This document shows positions 38,139-48,223 of a stretch of 53,466 bases of DNA, one piece after another. Position 1 is the stretch's first letter. Every line of letters starts with the position of its first letter. The notes under the pieces were generated by a model, which was not told where the DNA came from, ran no database searches, and saw nothing but the letters and a program-made list of their open reading frames with translations. The stretch is from an uncultured Neisseriaceae bacterium (GTDB taxonomy: Bacteria > Pseudomonadota > Gammaproteobacteria > Burkholderiales > Neisseriaceae), in assembly GCA_945267035.1 (NCBI GenBank), contig CALYOS010000011.1:1-53466 (forward strand). The letters run 5' to 3'. The position numbers were made by a program, and so were the translations under genes.

Positions 38139-38789
38139 TCAGTTATTTTTATGTGCACTTAATTTGTGCCGTAATATCTCGATCACAGCAGGCAATAGGG
38201 AAATGGCAATAATAATGATCAGCGCCAAGGAAAGATTTTGTTTAATTATCGGCAGGTTACCGAAAAAATAGCCTGCATAAGAAAACAAAACTACCCAGAT
38301 AACAGCACCAATACAGTTATAGCGAATAAAATGTCCATAATGCATATGCCCCATACCCGCAACAAACGGCGCAAATGTACGAACAATGGGCATAAAACGG
38401 GCAATGATAATGGTTTTACCACCATGCTTTTGATAAAATTCCTGAGTTTTATGCAAATATATTTGTTTAAATATTTTTGACTGTGGATTGGCAAATAGCC
38501 GTTGACCAAAATACTTGCCTAAGGCAAAGTTAACCGCATCACCCACTATAGCCGCGATCAACAATAGTGCTACCATCAAATGCACATTCATTTCCCCTAC
38601 GGCAGCAATACTGCCCGCGGCAAATAACAAAGAATCACCAGGTAAAAACGGTGTAACCACTAAACCAGTTTCACAAAAAATCAATAAAAACAATATAGCA
38701 TAAATCCAGATACCATAGTGTGCGACAATAAATTGTAAATGCTGATCGATGTGCAAAATAAAATCAATTAAAGCAGAAATAACACTCAT
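38139..38789 (-). CDS. DedA-family inner membrane protein
   Basis: The 216-residue protein has about five to six hydrophobic segments. DedA motifs are clear: [20 protein letters not shown] near residue 40 and [16 protein letters not shown] near residue 124, with the conserved acidic and Arg residues needed by family members. DedA proteins are linked to membrane potential homeostasis and to recycling of undecaprenyl phosphate or other lipids. It is upstream of mutL and divergent from ettA. Shared transcription with mutL is likely but has no obvious functional meaning. Confidence 0.9.
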   Translation of the reverse strand: MSVISALIDFILHIDQHLQFIVAHYGIWIYAILFLLIFCETGLVVTPFLPGDSLLFAAGSIAAVGEMNVHLMVALLLIAAIVGDAVNFALGKYFGQRLFANPQSKIFKQIYLHKTQEFYQKHGGKTIIIARFMPIVRTFAPFVAGMGHMHYGHFIRYNCIGAVIWVVLFSYAGYFFGNLPIIKQNLSLALIIIIAISLLPAVIEILRHKLSAHKNN

Positions 38790-38930
38790 AATGCTGACAG
38801 ATTGAAATGTAAATCGCTATTTTAACGCAAAGACTGACTCATTAGCCTTTATTTGCGTGATAAAATCCTAACAAAATTGATTAGAAGCTTTTAATAAGCA
38901 TCTGCCAAACTTTCTGAAGATAATGATGAT

Positions 38931-40598
38931 ATGAGCCAATACGTATATTCCATGCTGCGCGTGAGTAAAACTGTACCACCGCAAAAACAAATTATTAAAG
39001 ATATTTCCTTATCCTTTTTCCCTGGAGCCAAAATTGGTCTACTAGGACTAAATGGTGCTGGGAAATCAACAGTGTTGAAAATTATGGCCGGTGTGGATAC
39101 TGAATTTGAGGGTGAAGCCATTCCCATGAGTGGTATTAAAATCGGCTATTTGCCTCAGGAACCACAACTGGACGCGGATAAAACAGTACGAGAAGAAGTT
39201 GAGTCCGGCATGGGAGAGGTGGCCGGTGCACAGAAAAGATTAGAAGAAGTTTACGCAGCCTATGCCGAACCTGATGCTGATTTTGAAGCTCTGGCTGAAG
39301 AGCAAGCTAGATTGGAAGCCATCATCACTGCTGGAGCCGGAGACAATCTAGAACATCAGCTTGAAATAGCTGCTGATGCATTACGTCTGCCAGAATGGGA
39401 TGCCAAAATTAGTACATTATCCGGTGGGGAAAAGCGACGCGTTGCGTTGTGCAAACTGTTATTAAGTAAACCGGATATGTTATTACTGGATGAACCCACT
39501 AACCATCTGGATGCCGAATCTGTGGAATGGTTGGAACAATTTTTGGTTAGATTTCCAGGTACAGTAGTAGCCGTTACTCATGATCGCTATTTTCTGGATA
39601 ATGCGGCTGAATGGATTTTGGAACTGGATCGAGGGCATGGTATCCCTTGGAAAGGCAATTACAGTTCATGGCTAGAACAAAAAGAGGCTCGGCTGCAAAA
39701 TGAAGCAAAGGCCGAAGCAGCACGCATCAAAGCCATGAAGCAAGAGCTGGAATGGGTACGCCAAAATGCTAAGGGACGACAGGCTAAATCAAAAGCTCGT
39801 TTGGCTCGCTTCGAAGAAATGAGCAACTATGAGTACCAGAAACGCAATGAAACACAGGAAATTTTTATTCCTGTTGCGGAAAGACTGGGCAACGAAGTTA
39901 TTGAATTTGATCATGTCAGCAAAAGCTTTGGCGATAAACTGCTGATTGATGACTTAAGTTTTAAAATACCTGCGGGAGCGATTGTCGGTGTTATCGGTCC
40001 AAATGGCGCGGGTAAATCTACGTTATTTAAACTGATCACTGGTCAGGAACAACCTGATATGGGGCAAGTTAAAATTGGTCAGACAGTTAAAATGTCACTG
40101 GTTGACCAAAGCCGACATGGACTGAATGCAGAAAAAACCGTGTTTGATGAAATCGCTGAAGGCCGAGATATTCTGCAAGTGGGACAGTTTGAAATTCCCG
40201 CCCGTGCATACTTAGGCAGATTTAATTTTAAGGGCAGTGACCAAAGTAAAATTGTGGGCAACTTATCCGGCGGTGAGCGCGGTCGTCTGCATTTAGCCAA
40301 AACGTTAATTTCTGGTGGTAATGTCTTACTATTGGATGAACCGTCTAATGATCTTGATGTAGAGACCTTACGCGCCTTGGAAGAGGCGTTACTAGAATTT
40401 GCCGGAAGCGTTTTGGTGGTTTCTCATGACCGTTGGTTTTTAGATAGAATCGCTACCCATATTTTGGCCGCTGAAGGAGACTCTAAATGGGTATTCTTTG
40501 ATGGCAATTATCAGGAATATGAGGCAGATAAAAAACGGCGTTTAGGCGAGGAGGGTGCCAAACCTAAACGCATCCGCTATAAACCAGTCACACGTTAA
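38931..40598 (+). CDS. ettA: Energy-dependent translational throttle protein EttA (ABC-F)
   Basis: EttA binds the ribosomal E-site and gates the first elongation steps according to the ATP/ADP ratio. The 555-residue soluble protein has two ABC domains: GLNGAGKST and LSGGEKRRVALCKLL, then GPNGAGKST and LSGGERGRLHLAKTL, both with LLLDEP. The linker between them (about 240-305) is basic and helical, matching the P-site tRNA interaction motif. The N-terminus MSQYVYSMLRVSKTVPP and the C-terminal KPKRIRYKPVTR are diagnostic of EttA among ABC-F proteins. Confidence 0.96.
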   Translation: MSQYVYSMLRVSKTVPPQKQIIKDISLSFFPGAKIGLLGLNGAGKSTVLKIMAGVDTEFEGEAIPMSGIKIGYLPQEPQLDADKTVREEVESGMGEVAGAQKRLEEVYAAYAEPDADFEALAEEQARLEAIITAGAGDNLEHQLEIAADALRLPEWDAKISTLSGGEKRRVALCKLLLSKPDMLLLDEPTNHLDAESVEWLEQFLVRFPGTVVAVTHDRYFLDNAAEWILELDRGHGIPWKGNYSSWLEQKEARLQNEAKAEAARIKAMKQELEWVRQNAKGRQAKSKARLARFEEMSNYEYQKRNETQEIFIPVAERLGNEVIEFDHVSKSFGDKLLIDDLSFKIPAGAIVGVIGPNGAGKSTLFKLITGQEQPDMGQVKIGQTVKMSLVDQSRHGLNAEKTVFDEIAEGRDILQVGQFEIPARAYLGRFNFKGSDQSKIVGNLSGGERGRLHLAKTLISGGNVLLLDEPSNDLDVETLRALEEALLEFAGSVLVVSHDRWFLDRIATHILAAEGDSKWVFFDGNYQEYEADKKRRLGEEGAKPKRIRYKPVTR

Positions 40599-40606
40599 GC
40601 AAATCT

Positions 40607-40644
40607 AAACGGGCAAATTAAAACCACTTTTAATTTGTCCGTTT
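40607..40644 (+). terminator. Long hairpin after ettA
   Basis: A 17-bp stem (40607-40623 with 40628-40644) closes on the loop CCAC with a single G-T pair. The following bases are ACTTGACC, with no real T-tract, so it may be a terminator using the U-rich arm or an mRNA-stabilising hairpin. Confidence 0.6.
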
Positions 40645-40728
40645 ACTTGACCGCTAGGGTCTTCATCACCAGCCATAGCTACGATTCCAAATAAATAAAA
40701 ACAGTGTGCGGCTTTTATTAAATGCCTA

Positions 40729-40756
40729 CTTGAAAATATCCTCTTTAGCACCATCT
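40729..40756 (+). promoter_or_regulatory. Sigma-32 (RpoH) type heat-shock promoter of lon
   Basis: CTTGAAA (40729-40735) is a perfect sigma-32 -35 element. CACCATCT (40749-40756) matches the -10 consensus CCCCATNT at all but one position, with a 13-base spacer. Transcription would start near 40763, 40 bases before the lon start codon. lon is a heat-shock gene in many proteobacteria, so the position makes sense. Confidence 0.65.
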
Positions 40757-40802
40757 CAACAATCAATTTCAATATCTATACAGAGAAAGATTGAGGCACT
40801 GC

Positions 40803-43247
40803 ATGGCCGAAATTTACGATTCTCCCGAATTACAACCGACCACTATGGTAATGTTACCTTTGCGTGATGTTGTGGTTTATCCGCATATGGTGTTGCCGCT
40901 TTTTGTCGGCCGGGAAAAATCCATTGCTGCTCTAGATGCGGCGATGGAACACAATGAACCAGTGTTTTTGCTGGCGCAGAAGAATGCTGATACCGATGAA
41001 CCACATGCTGATGACATGTATGACATGGGTACAGTGGCCAATATATTGCAAGTACTAAAACTGCCTGATGGTACAGTCAAAGTTTTAGTAGAAGGAATGT
41101 ATCGCGCTAAAGTGACACATATTGATGAAAGCGGTCCTTATGTTGAAGCACACATTCAAGCGTGCAATGACATAACTTCTGCTGAATCTGAAAATCATGA
41201 AGCATTACGCCGCACCTTATTATCACAATTTGATCAACTGGCTAAATTGAATAAAAAAATACCTGCTGAAGTGGTGACCACTATTCAGGGGATTGATGAT
41301 AATAGCCGTTTAGCAGATACCATTGCGGCTCATCTGCAACTTAAATTAGATCAGCGGCAAAATATCCTGACCTTAATCGATGTGACCGCTCGTCTGGAGC
41401 ATTTATTGCACCTGTTGGAAACCGAACTAGATATTTTACAGGTTGAAAAACGGATTCGCGGGCGGGTTAAACGTCAGATGGAAAAATCGCAACGTGAATA
41501 CTATCTGAATGAACAGGTCAAAGCGATTCAAAAAGAATTGGGTGAAGAAGATGACGATTTGGCTGAACTTGAGGTGCAAATCCGTCGTGCCAAAATGAGT
41601 AAAGAAGCCGAGAAAAAATGTCTGGCAGAATTCAAAAAACTACGTATGATGCCGCCGATGTCGGCAGAATCAACCGTTGTGCGCAATTATATTGATACAT
41701 TATTGGATTTACCATGGAACAAAAAATCCAAAATCAGTAAAGATATAGCCAAGGCAGATCTGGTGTTGAATGCAGACCATTATGGTCTGGAAAAAGTTAA
41801 AGAACGCATACTTGAATATTTAGCCGTTCAAAAACGCATGAATCGCCTTAAAGGTCCTATTTTATGTTTGGTTGGTCCTCCAGGCGTGGGTAAAACCTCG
41901 TTGGGTGAGTCCATCGCTAAGGCGACTGGTCGTAAATATGTTCGCATGGCATTAGGTGGTGTTCATGATGAAAGCGAGATTCGTGGTCATCGTCGTACCT
42001 ATATTGGTTCCATGCCGGGTAAAATTCTGCAAAATATGGCTAAGGTTGGCGTTAAAAACCCTTTATTCTTATTAGATGAAGTAGATAAATTAGGCAACGA
42101 TTTTCGTGGCGATCCCGCCAGTGCGTTACTGGAAGTATTGGATCCTGAACAGAATCATTCCTTTATCGATCACTATGCGGAAGTAGAGTTTGATCTTTCT
42201 GATGTCATGTTTATTGCCACTTCCAATAGCCTAAATATTCCGACACCATTACTTGATCGTATGGAAATTATTCGTCTATCAGGATATACCGAAGATGAAA
42301 AAATCAACATTGCCAAGCAATATCTGGTGGCCAAACAGATCAAATTAAACGGAATTTTAGAAGGTGAAATCAACATCGAAGAATCCGCGATAAGAGACAT
42401 CATTCGATATTACACGCGTGAGGCCGGTGTCCGTTCTCTTGATCGTGAAATTGCTAAGATCTGTCGCAAAGTAGTGATGCAGCAGGCTTTAAAAGCTGAA
42501 AATTCTACTACTAAGCGTAAAAAAAGTTCTAAATTGGCAACCACAGTAATTAATGCCGAAAATCTACATGATTATCTTGGCGTACGTCGTTTCGACTACG
42601 GTGTAGCAGAAAGTGAAAACCGTATTGGACAGGTAACAGGACTTGCCTGGACCGAAGTAGGTGGTGAATTATTGACCATTGAGGCAAGCAAATTCCGCGG
42701 CAAAGGCAATATCTTACGCACCGGTAAACTGGGCGATGTGATGCAAGAATCTGTGAGTGCAGCCTGGAGTGTCGTGCGTTCTCGCGCTGAATCTCTTGGA
42801 ATAGAACCAGATTTCTATGAAAAAAATGATATTCATGTCCATGTGCCAGAAGGTGCTACGCCTAAAGATGGACCCAGTGCTGGTAGCGCCATTACGCTGG
42901 CAATTGTGTCTGCATTCACCGGCATACCAGTACGAGCAGATGTTGCTATGACAGGGGAAATAACCTTGCGTGGCGAAATTCTGCCTATCGGCGGGTTGAA
43001 AGAAAAACTTCTGGCCGCACTGCGTGGTGGCATTAAACACGTGTTGATTCCACACGGTAATGTTAAGGATTTGGAAGAGATACCTGCCAATATTTGTGAG
43101 GAACTGACCATCCATCCGGTTAAATGGATAGATGAAGTCCTGACATTAGGTTTGGCTTATCCACCCAGCCCTTGGCAGGAAATACCGCAAGAGCAGCTAA
43201 TGGCTAAAACCGCTCGTAAGTCAACAACTAAAACTGTAAAACACTGA
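40803..43247 (+). CDS. lon: ATP-dependent endopeptidase Lon
   Basis: Lon degrades damaged and specific regulatory proteins in the cytoplasm. The 814-residue product has the N-terminal substrate domain ([20 protein letters not shown]). The AAA+ module has Walker [10 protein letters not shown] and Walker [11 protein letters not shown]. The C-terminal serine-lysine protease domain has the catalytic Ser in [10 protein letters not shown] and the Lys in [13 protein letters not shown] at 40803 is preferred over 40791 because GAGG precedes it at the right spacing. A Lys/Thr-rich tail ends the protein. The order lon-hupB-ppiD is conserved in many proteobacteria. Confidence 0.97.
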   Translation: MAEIYDSPELQPTTMVMLPLRDVVVYPHMVLPLFVGREKSIAALDAAMEHNEPVFLLAQKNADTDEPHADDMYDMGTVANILQVLKLPDGTVKVLVEGMYRAKVTHIDESGPYVEAHIQACNDITSAESENHEALRRTLLSQFDQLAKLNKKIPAEVVTTIQGIDDNSRLADTIAAHLQLKLDQRQNILTLIDVTARLEHLLHLLETELDILQVEKRIRGRVKRQMEKSQREYYLNEQVKAIQKELGEEDDDLAELEVQIRRAKMSKEAEKKCLAEFKKLRMMPPMSAESTVVRNYIDTLLDLPWNKKSKISKDIAKADLVLNADHYGLEKVKERILEYLAVQKRMNRLKGPILCLVGPPGVGKTSLGESIAKATGRKYVRMALGGVHDESEIRGHRRTYIGSMPGKILQNMAKVGVKNPLFLLDEVDKLGNDFRGDPASALLEVLDPEQNHSFIDHYAEVEFDLSDVMFIATSNSLNIPTPLLDRMEIIRLSGYTEDEKINIAKQYLVAKQIKLNGILEGEINIEESAIRDIIRYYTREAGVRSLDREIAKICRKVVMQQALKAENSTTKRKKSSKLATTVINAENLHDYLGVRRFDYGVAESENRIGQVTGLAWTEVGGELLTIEASKFRGKGNILRTGKLGDVMQESVSAAWSVVRSRAESLGIEPDFYEKNDIHVHVPEGATPKDGPSAGSAITLAIVSAFTGIPVRADVAMTGEITLRGEILPIGGLKEKLLAALRGGIKHVLIPHGNVKDLEEIPANICEELTIHPVKWIDEVLTLGLAYPPSPWQEIPQEQLMAKTARKSTTKTVKH

Positions 43248-43252
43248 TATGC

Positions 43253-43290
43253 AGCCATTCACCAACACTATTGGTGAATGGCTTTATTTT
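43253..43290 (+). terminator. Terminator of lon
   Basis: AGCCATTCACCAA (43253-43265) and TTGGTGAATGGCT (43271-43283) form a perfect 13-bp stem with a 5-base loop, followed by TTATTTTT. It separates lon from hupB. Confidence 0.92.
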
Positions 43291-43324
43291 TGGCTGAGAT
43301 TTACATTTATGCCAGTATCAACGC

Positions 43325-43354
43325 TTGACATACAGAATTTGAGCTTGCTATAAA
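43325..43354 (+). promoter_or_regulatory. Strong sigma-70 promoter of hupB
   Basis: A perfect -35 TTGACA (43325-43330) and the near-consensus -10 TATAAA (43349-43354) are 18 bases apart. The start point would be near 43361, giving a leader of about 77 bases. High expression fits an abundant nucleoid protein. Confidence 0.75.
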
Positions 43355-43380
43355 GTACAGGTATTGTAATGATTAGGTGC

Positions 43381-43403
43381 TGGTTAGCGATTGTGCCTAA
43401 CCA
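43381..43403 (+). promoter_or_regulatory. Hairpin in the hupB leader
   Basis: TGGTTAG (43381-43387) pairs with CTAACCA (43397-43403) around nine bases, in the untranslated leader between promoter and ribosome binding site. It may stabilise the message or be a regulator target. Confidence 0.4.
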
Positions 43404-43437
43404 TAATATGAACATCACAACAGAAAGGGACTTTATT

Positions 43438-43707
43438 GTGAATAAGTCTGAATTGATTGAAGCTATTGCCCATGAGGCTGATTTGTCTAAAGCCTCTGCA
43501 GCTAAGGCATTAGATGGCATGATCAGTGCGGTTACTAATGCTCTGAAAAGTGGCGATACAGTGACTCTGGTTGGTTTTGGTACCTTTTATGTAGGTGAAC
43601 GTGCTGCCCGTGCCGGCCGTAACCCTAAAACTGGTGAGCCATTACAAATCAAGGCAGCAAAAACGCCTAAGTTCCGTGCTGGTAAAGCACTGAAAGATGC
43701 TTTGTAA
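43438..43707 (+). CDS. hupB: DNA-binding protein HU (beta type)
   Basis: HU is a small dimeric nucleoid protein that bends DNA. The product is 89 residues, begins [11 protein letters not shown] and has the DNA-binding beta-arm region [19 protein letters not shown] with the intercalating Pro in the RNPKTGEP turn, then [12 protein letters not shown]. The start is GTG at 43438, supported by AGAAAGGGA seven bases upstream. The frame is open for 23 more codons upstream, but those do not fit the family. The gene lies in the conserved order lon-hupB-ppiD and has its own promoter and terminator. Confidence 0.97.
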   Translation: MNKSELIEAIAHEADLSKASAAKALDGMISAVTNALKSGDTVTLVGFGTFYVGERAARAGRNPKTGEPLQIKAAKTPKFRAGKALKDAL

Positions 43708-43727
43708 TCTGGTTACTTGATACAGTT

Positions 43728-43754
43728 AAAGGGCGGGTTATCCCGCCCTTTTTC
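43728..43754 (+). terminator. Terminator of hupB
   Basis: AAAGGGCGGG (43728-43737) pairs with CCCGCCCTTT (43742-43751) around the loop TTAT, followed by further T residues. It is the most GC-rich hairpin in the window. Confidence 0.95.
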
Positions 43755-43861
43755 ATGTGTGTAGCAATTATGCATTATTCTGTTAATCAGCATGGTTTAG
43801 CCTGAAAAAAGACGTTACAATAACCCCCTCTTGATTGTGTTTAGAAAAGTAAGCTTATCTT

Positions 43862-45394
43862 ATGTTCCACGTTGTCGAAAAATATAAAACTCCTGCCCAA
43901 ATTATTTTGGGATTGATCTGCCTTAGTTTTGTGTTTGCTGGTGGCTATACCATCGCTGCTCCGGGTACAGACTACATTAGCAAAGTTGGCGATATTAAAA
44001 TCAACATCAATGAAGTTAATGATTTTCAGCGTCGCTTTCAAAATGCTTCTAAGAGTGAGGTAAGCAAACAAGATGTTTATGCATACCTGCTGGAGCAGGC
44101 ATATGCTCAACAACAAGCTAAAGACCTAGGCATCTCAGCATCACTGGATCAGATCAAACAGATCATTGCCAGCGACCCCAGCTTTCAAGAAAATGGTCAA
44201 TTTAGTGAAAGTAAATATCGCCAGTTTCTTGATCAAAGCGGACTATCTGAACAAAATTTAATTGATAGCATCAACAAACAGTATGCATTACAGTCTATGC
44301 AGAATCTGCTTAAAGCCGGTAATATGGTCAGCGATGCACAAGCTAAGCAGATTATCAATTTGCTCAAGTCAACACGAGAAATGCAAACAATAACCTTCAG
44401 TGCCGCATCTTTTGCTAACCAGATCAAAGTAGATGATGCCAAATTGCAGGCTTACTATAATGCCAATAAAAAGAATTATTTCCTCCCGCAAGGTATCAAA
44501 TTTGAGTTTGTTCAATTATCTGTAGCTGATTTAGCCAAAAAAGAAGTAGTCAGCCCTGAAGAACTGAAAATGGCTTATGATCAAATCCCAACTAGTGCAT
44601 CAGAACCTAAACCAGAATTTGATCTCATCAAACAACAATTAGCTGAACAAATTCAGATGCGTAAAGCCAGCTCTGCAATCGCTAAAATTAAAGAAGAGCT
44701 GAGTGATTTGGCTTTTAAAAATCCAAAATCTTTACAACCAATCAGTGATAAATTAGGTTTGAAAATTACTAAGGCCGATCAAATTTGGACCACTAAGGAA
44801 ATGGCTCAGGCCAATCAAATGCCGCAAGCTTTACTAGATGCATTGTTCAGTAATGACATATTCAATAAGCGCTACAATTCCGAGCCAATTGATATCGGTA
44901 ACGGTCAATATTGGGTTGTACGTGCTATCGACACTCGTAAAGAGCATCAAGGAAGTTTTGCAGAAGTTAAAGACCAAGTTCAACAAGATTATATCGCTGT
45001 GGAAAGTCAAAAATTGGCTTTAGCTGCAGCCAATACAGCACTCAAGGCTGAATTAACTAAACCTGATCCATCTCGAACATGGACTGATAAAATAGAAATC
45101 ACGCCAGAGCAGGCTTTAGCAATGATGTCAAAAGAAGACTTTCAGGCATGGATCAAAACCAAGCCAGCCAATGGGAAACCAGCTTATGTGTTATTGAGTG
45201 GTCGTGAAGATCCTGTTCTGGTAAAAATCCAAGCCATCACATCGCCTGAGGACTTGACCACGGTCTTGCCACAAGCTAAAGAACTGATCAGTAATAATCT
45301 AGCGCTAACATTAGCAAGTAACAATTTTGAATGGTTAAAAACTCATTACAAAATTAAAACTGGTGCTCAAAAGCTGCAAACTGATGAGCAATAA
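43862..45394 (+). CDS. ppiD: PpiD-type periplasmic chaperone without a visible parvulin domain
   Basis: The 510-residue protein has an N-terminal anchor helix (about 12-33) and a SurA-N-like chaperone region (35-200), with VGDIKININEVNDFQRRFQ and QDVYAYLLEQAYAQQQAKDLG typical of PpiD. It helps newly exported proteins fold at the Sec translocon. E. coli PpiD is 623 residues with a parvulin domain. Here, after VSPEELKMAYDQIP, the sequence runs straight into EFDLIKQQLAEQIQ, and no parvulin motif such as A-R-H-I-L can be found, so that domain is lost or unrecognisable. The downstream position from hupB is conserved. Confidence 0.9.
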   Translation: MFHVVEKYKTPAQIILGLICLSFVFAGGYTIAAPGTDYISKVGDIKININEVNDFQRRFQNASKSEVSKQDVYAYLLEQAYAQQQAKDLGISASLDQIKQIIASDPSFQENGQFSESKYRQFLDQSGLSEQNLIDSINKQYALQSMQNLLKAGNMVSDAQAKQIINLLKSTREMQTITFSAASFANQIKVDDAKLQAYYNANKKNYFLPQGIKFEFVQLSVADLAKKEVVSPEELKMAYDQIPTSASEPKPEFDLIKQQLAEQIQMRKASSAIAKIKEELSDLAFKNPKSLQPISDKLGLKITKADQIWTTKEMAQANQMPQALLDALFSNDIFNKRYNSEPIDIGNGQYWVVRAIDTRKEHQGSFAEVKDQVQQDYIAVESQKLALAAANTALKAELTKPDPSRTWTDKIEITPEQALAMMSKEDFQAWIKTKPANGKPAYVLLSGREDPVLVKIQAITSPEDLTTVLPQAKELISNNLALTLASNNFEWLKTHYKIKTGAQKLQTDEQ

Positions 45395-45400
45395 ATATGA

Positions 45401-45436
45401 GCAATAGGCCTTGTGTTGTTACAAGGCCTTTATTGC
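45401..45436 (+). terminator. Terminator of ppiD
   Basis: AGGCCTTGT (45406-45414) pairs with ACAAGGCCT (45421-45429), loop of six; flanking GCAAT and ATTGC extend the stem with a small bulge. The 3' side is TTATTGCC. Confidence 0.8.
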
Positions 45437-45484
45437 CATTTCAACTTTCATGTTATCACTACATCAAAGATTTAAAGGATAATT

Positions 45485-46834
45485 GTGGTTTATATCAGTC
45501 GCCATGCCATCAGTGATAACATCATCTTCAGCCACGATTGTGTCTCCAAGGCTCAATTGCAGCAACAATGTAAAAATCTAGCCTACAAGCAACACACATT
45601 CTCCCAACTCAGCGTTCAAGATCGTTCACGTCTATTATTAGCATTGGCTCAAAAAATCGAGCTAAATCAAAACTCATTAGCTTATCAGATTTGCATTGAA
45701 GTAGGTCGTTGCTTACGTGAATGTGAAGCAGAAATCAATAAATCCATTGCATTAATCCGCTATTACGCCCATCTTGCCCCCGAGCTATTAGCCAATAAAA
45801 CCATTGCTACACAGGCCAGTCTCAGTCAAGTACGGTTTGAACCTTTAGGTACCTTGCTGGCTATCATGCCGTGGAATTATCCAATTTGGCAAATTTTACG
45901 CTTTGCTATACCTGCACTTTGTGCCGGTAACGCCTGCATGATCAAGCCAGCGCCAACAGTCGGTCAAGTTAGTCAAATGTTATTTGAATTGGTCGATGAA
46001 CAGTTGCCATTCGAGTTAGTGTGGTTAAATACCGATGATACTGAAACAGCCATCGCACAGACCCAAGCACTGGCATTTACCGGTTCGGCTGCGACAGGGC
46101 GTCAACTGGCTTCGATGGCTGGCAAATACTTACGAAAATCAGTACTTGAACTTGGTGGCAGTAATGCATTTATCGTGCTGGATGACGCCGATATTGAACA
46201 AGCTGCCCAAGACGCTTGTTACTCTCGATTTCGCGATGCTGGACAATCTTGTAATGCAGCCAAACGAATCATCGTTTGTACTGAGGTGGCTGATAAATTC
46301 ATTACTGCCTTAGTCAAGCATACCCAAAAACTGAAAATGGGTGCTCCTTGGCTAGCAGAAACCACACTAGGTCCATTACACCGAGCTGATTTGCGTCAAC
46401 AAGTACATGCTCAGGTCACTGACGCAGTTGAACATGGTGCTACGTGCTTAGTGGGTGGAACCATACCCGAATATGAACAAGGTTGGTTTTACCCAGCCAC
46501 CATCTTGGATAATGTCAATCCCGCTTGTCGTGTCTATCACGAAGAAGTATTTGGACCAGTAGCGAGTATTTTAAGAGCTAAAGATTCGCTACATGCCATC
46601 GCGTTGGCGAATGATAATCCTTATGGACTAGGTGCAAGCATCTACACCCAAAACAATCAACATGCTTGGGATCTAGCCCGACAACTGACTGTGGGCAGTG
46701 TGTTTATCAATCGACATACCAGTAGCGACCTAAGATTACCTTTTGGCGGAGTTAAAGACTCCGGATTTGGTCGTGAATTATCAGAATTTGGTATTTATGA
46801 ATTTGTAAATGTTAAATCATATTGGCAAAAGTAA
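45485..46834 (+). CDS. NAD(P)-dependent aldehyde dehydrogenase (succinate-semialdehyde type)
   Basis: The 449-residue cytoplasmic enzyme of the ALDH superfamily oxidises an aldehyde to the acid. Motifs in order are the cofactor segment MPWNYPIWQILR (near 128), FTGSAATGRQLA, the catalytic Glu in LELGGSNAF (near 233), the nucleophile Cys in DAGQSCNAAKR (near 262), and EEVFGPVAS with LPFGGVKDSGFGREL. The short length and sequence style resemble the Sad/YneI and GabD group, which acts on succinate semialdehyde. The substrate is inferred only. The start is GTG at 45485, after AAAGGATAATT. Confidence 0.88.
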   Translation: MVYISRHAISDNIIFSHDCVSKAQLQQQCKNLAYKQHTFSQLSVQDRSRLLLALAQKIELNQNSLAYQICIEVGRCLRECEAEINKSIALIRYYAHLAPELLANKTIATQASLSQVRFEPLGTLLAIMPWNYPIWQILRFAIPALCAGNACMIKPAPTVGQVSQMLFELVDEQLPFELVWLNTDDTETAIAQTQALAFTGSAATGRQLASMAGKYLRKSVLELGGSNAFIVLDDADIEQAAQDACYSRFRDAGQSCNAAKRIIVCTEVADKFITALVKHTQKLKMGAPWLAETTLGPLHRADLRQQVHAQVTDAVEHGATCLVGGTIPEYEQGWFYPATILDNVNPACRVYHEEVFGPVASILRAKDSLHAIALANDNPYGLGASIYTQNNQHAWDLARQLTVGSVFINRHTSSDLRLPFGGVKDSGFGRELSEFGIYEFVNVKSYWQK

Positions 46835-46941
46835 TTTCTTCCACTGTATCCATACCATTTATACTTAAATGAATGTAAGATGTTATATCTGTATTTTTTT
46901 GCTGAAATGATTGATTTAATTAATATTAAGGTACATAAGCT

Positions 46942-47706
46942 ATGATTGTAACCAGATACCGTTACTGGTTAATCGCAGGAATAATTTTTGGCTTTATCGC
47001 CTTAATTTGGCTGATTATGCCAGAAGCAAAAGAACCTGTTGTTGCCAAAGTGAGCAATGAAAAGATTGTGCAACAGGTTCAAGCTGAAGATAAACCACCC
47101 ATTACATCAACCAGTGCATCAGAACCTAAGCAAACAGCAGTTAACCCCATAGTGGACAAGCCCACTGATGAATTTGCACTGCCAATCGACAAGTTACAGC
47201 AGTTATTACCAGCTAATAAAGAAGGCAAAGTAGAATTAACTTACCCAAATGGACAAAAGAAAATTCAAGGTAAATTAGAAAACGGTAAACCAGTGGGGCT
47301 TTGGCGCAATTGGTATGCAAATGGACAGTTGGCATTAGAAATGTCGTGGAAACAGGGTTTGCCTAATGGAAAAACCAGAAGTTGGTACATGAACGGGCAA
47401 CGACGCGGAGAAATTAATTTTGTCAATGGTCAGGCACAGGGACGTTGGCAGCGCTGGTACAACAATGGACAAATCAAGCAGGACATGCATGTTAATCATG
47501 GCGTAGTTCAAACCATGACTAAATGGGATGAACAAGGACATTTGATCGCAGATCTGGCTGTGAATGATAATCAGGTTAGTGGCGTAGTTTTAAGCTGGTA
47601 TGATTCCGGAGCGAAAAAAAGCGAATCTGTGTTTGAAAAAAATGAACTTGTGCGCAAAGTTGAATGGGATGAGGATGGCAATATTGTTGATTTGAATGAT
47701 AATTAA
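46942..47706 (+). CDS. Membrane-anchored MORN-2 repeat protein (YwqK-like)
   Basis: The 254-residue product has an N-terminal helix (about 9-27) and a Pro/Thr/Lys-rich linker of about 60 residues. It then has six or seven repeats of the MORN-2 type with the core pattern YxNGQxxxxxxxxNGxxxGxWxxW, for example YPNGQKKIQGKLENG and WYANGQLALEMSW. Such repeats fold as beta-hairpins. YwqK-like proteins are sometimes called antitoxins, but nothing here supports that. The orientation of the anchor is uncertain, and the repeats are probably periplasmic. It is convergent with the zinc-finger gene, eight bases apart. Confidence 0.85.
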   Translation: MIVTRYRYWLIAGIIFGFIALIWLIMPEAKEPVVAKVSNEKIVQQVQAEDKPPITSTSASEPKQTAVNPIVDKPTDEFALPIDKLQQLLPANKEGKVELTYPNGQKKIQGKLENGKPVGLWRNWYANGQLALEMSWKQGLPNGKTRSWYMNGQRRGEINFVNGQAQGRWQRWYNNGQIKQDMHVNHGVVQTMTKWDEQGHLIADLAVNDNQVSGVVLSWYDSGAKKSESVFEKNELVRKVEWDEDGNIVDLNDN

Positions 47707-47714
47707 TTCCGATA

Positions 47715-48017
47715 TTATTTATTCTCAAAATAAATATCTTTGTGTAAACCACAGCGAGGATTAAAATTTGCCTGACAAAATGGACATTGATAGTGTTGAT
47801 ATTGTGCAAACGTCAGGCAGTTCTTACATTGACCACACATGACCGGTTTGCTATTTCTGATGTCCATTGCCTTAAAAGGATGGTCGCAGAGCTGATCATG
47901 GCATTGATAACAGGCATAATACTGTTTACATTCTCCACACTGTAATGCAACTATGTCCAGATCAGTATGATAATGCAGACAACGTCCGCAAGAGTCAATT
48001 TCAATACCTTTTATCAT
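47715..48017 (-). CDS. CHY-type zinc-finger protein
   Basis: The 100-residue protein contains ten Cys and several His residues in zinc-finger spacing: CGRCLHYHTD, ALQCGECKQYYACYQCHD, VMCGQCKNCL and QCPFCQANFNPRC. The HYHTDLDIVAL-x-C-x-x-C-x-x-YYACYQCHDQ stretch is the CHY zinc-finger signature, found in bacterial proteins related to mitochondrial Hot13. Several zinc ions are probably bound. The function is unknown; Hot13 helps keep partner proteins metal-free. The gene is single on the minus strand. Confidence 0.82.
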   Translation of the reverse strand: MIKGIEIDSCGRCLHYHTDLDIVALQCGECKQYYACYQCHDQLCDHPFKAMDIRNSKPVMCGQCKNCLTFAQYQHYQCPFCQANFNPRCGLHKDIYFENK

Positions 48018-48155
48018 GGCGTTTCCATTTGATTTATTGGTTACTTAAAAGCGCAAATTATTGAATCATGCAAGGGTTTAATAATCAACATAAAAGCCAA
48101 ATTACTGTTGCTATGAGTGGTGATCTGGTCTATATGAAATACCCATCTTAATAAG

Positions 48156-48186
48156 CTAAAAACCGAATCCATAATAGATTCGGTTT
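48156..48186 (-). terminator. Terminator of icd
   Basis: AAACCGAATC (48160-48169) pairs with GATTCGGTTT (48177-48186), loop of seven. On the minus strand it is followed by TTTTTAGC, 38 bases after the icd stop codon. Confidence 0.85.
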
Positions 48187-48223
48187 CAAATGATGATTAC
48201 GCTGGTAGTAATTTTTAGATAAA

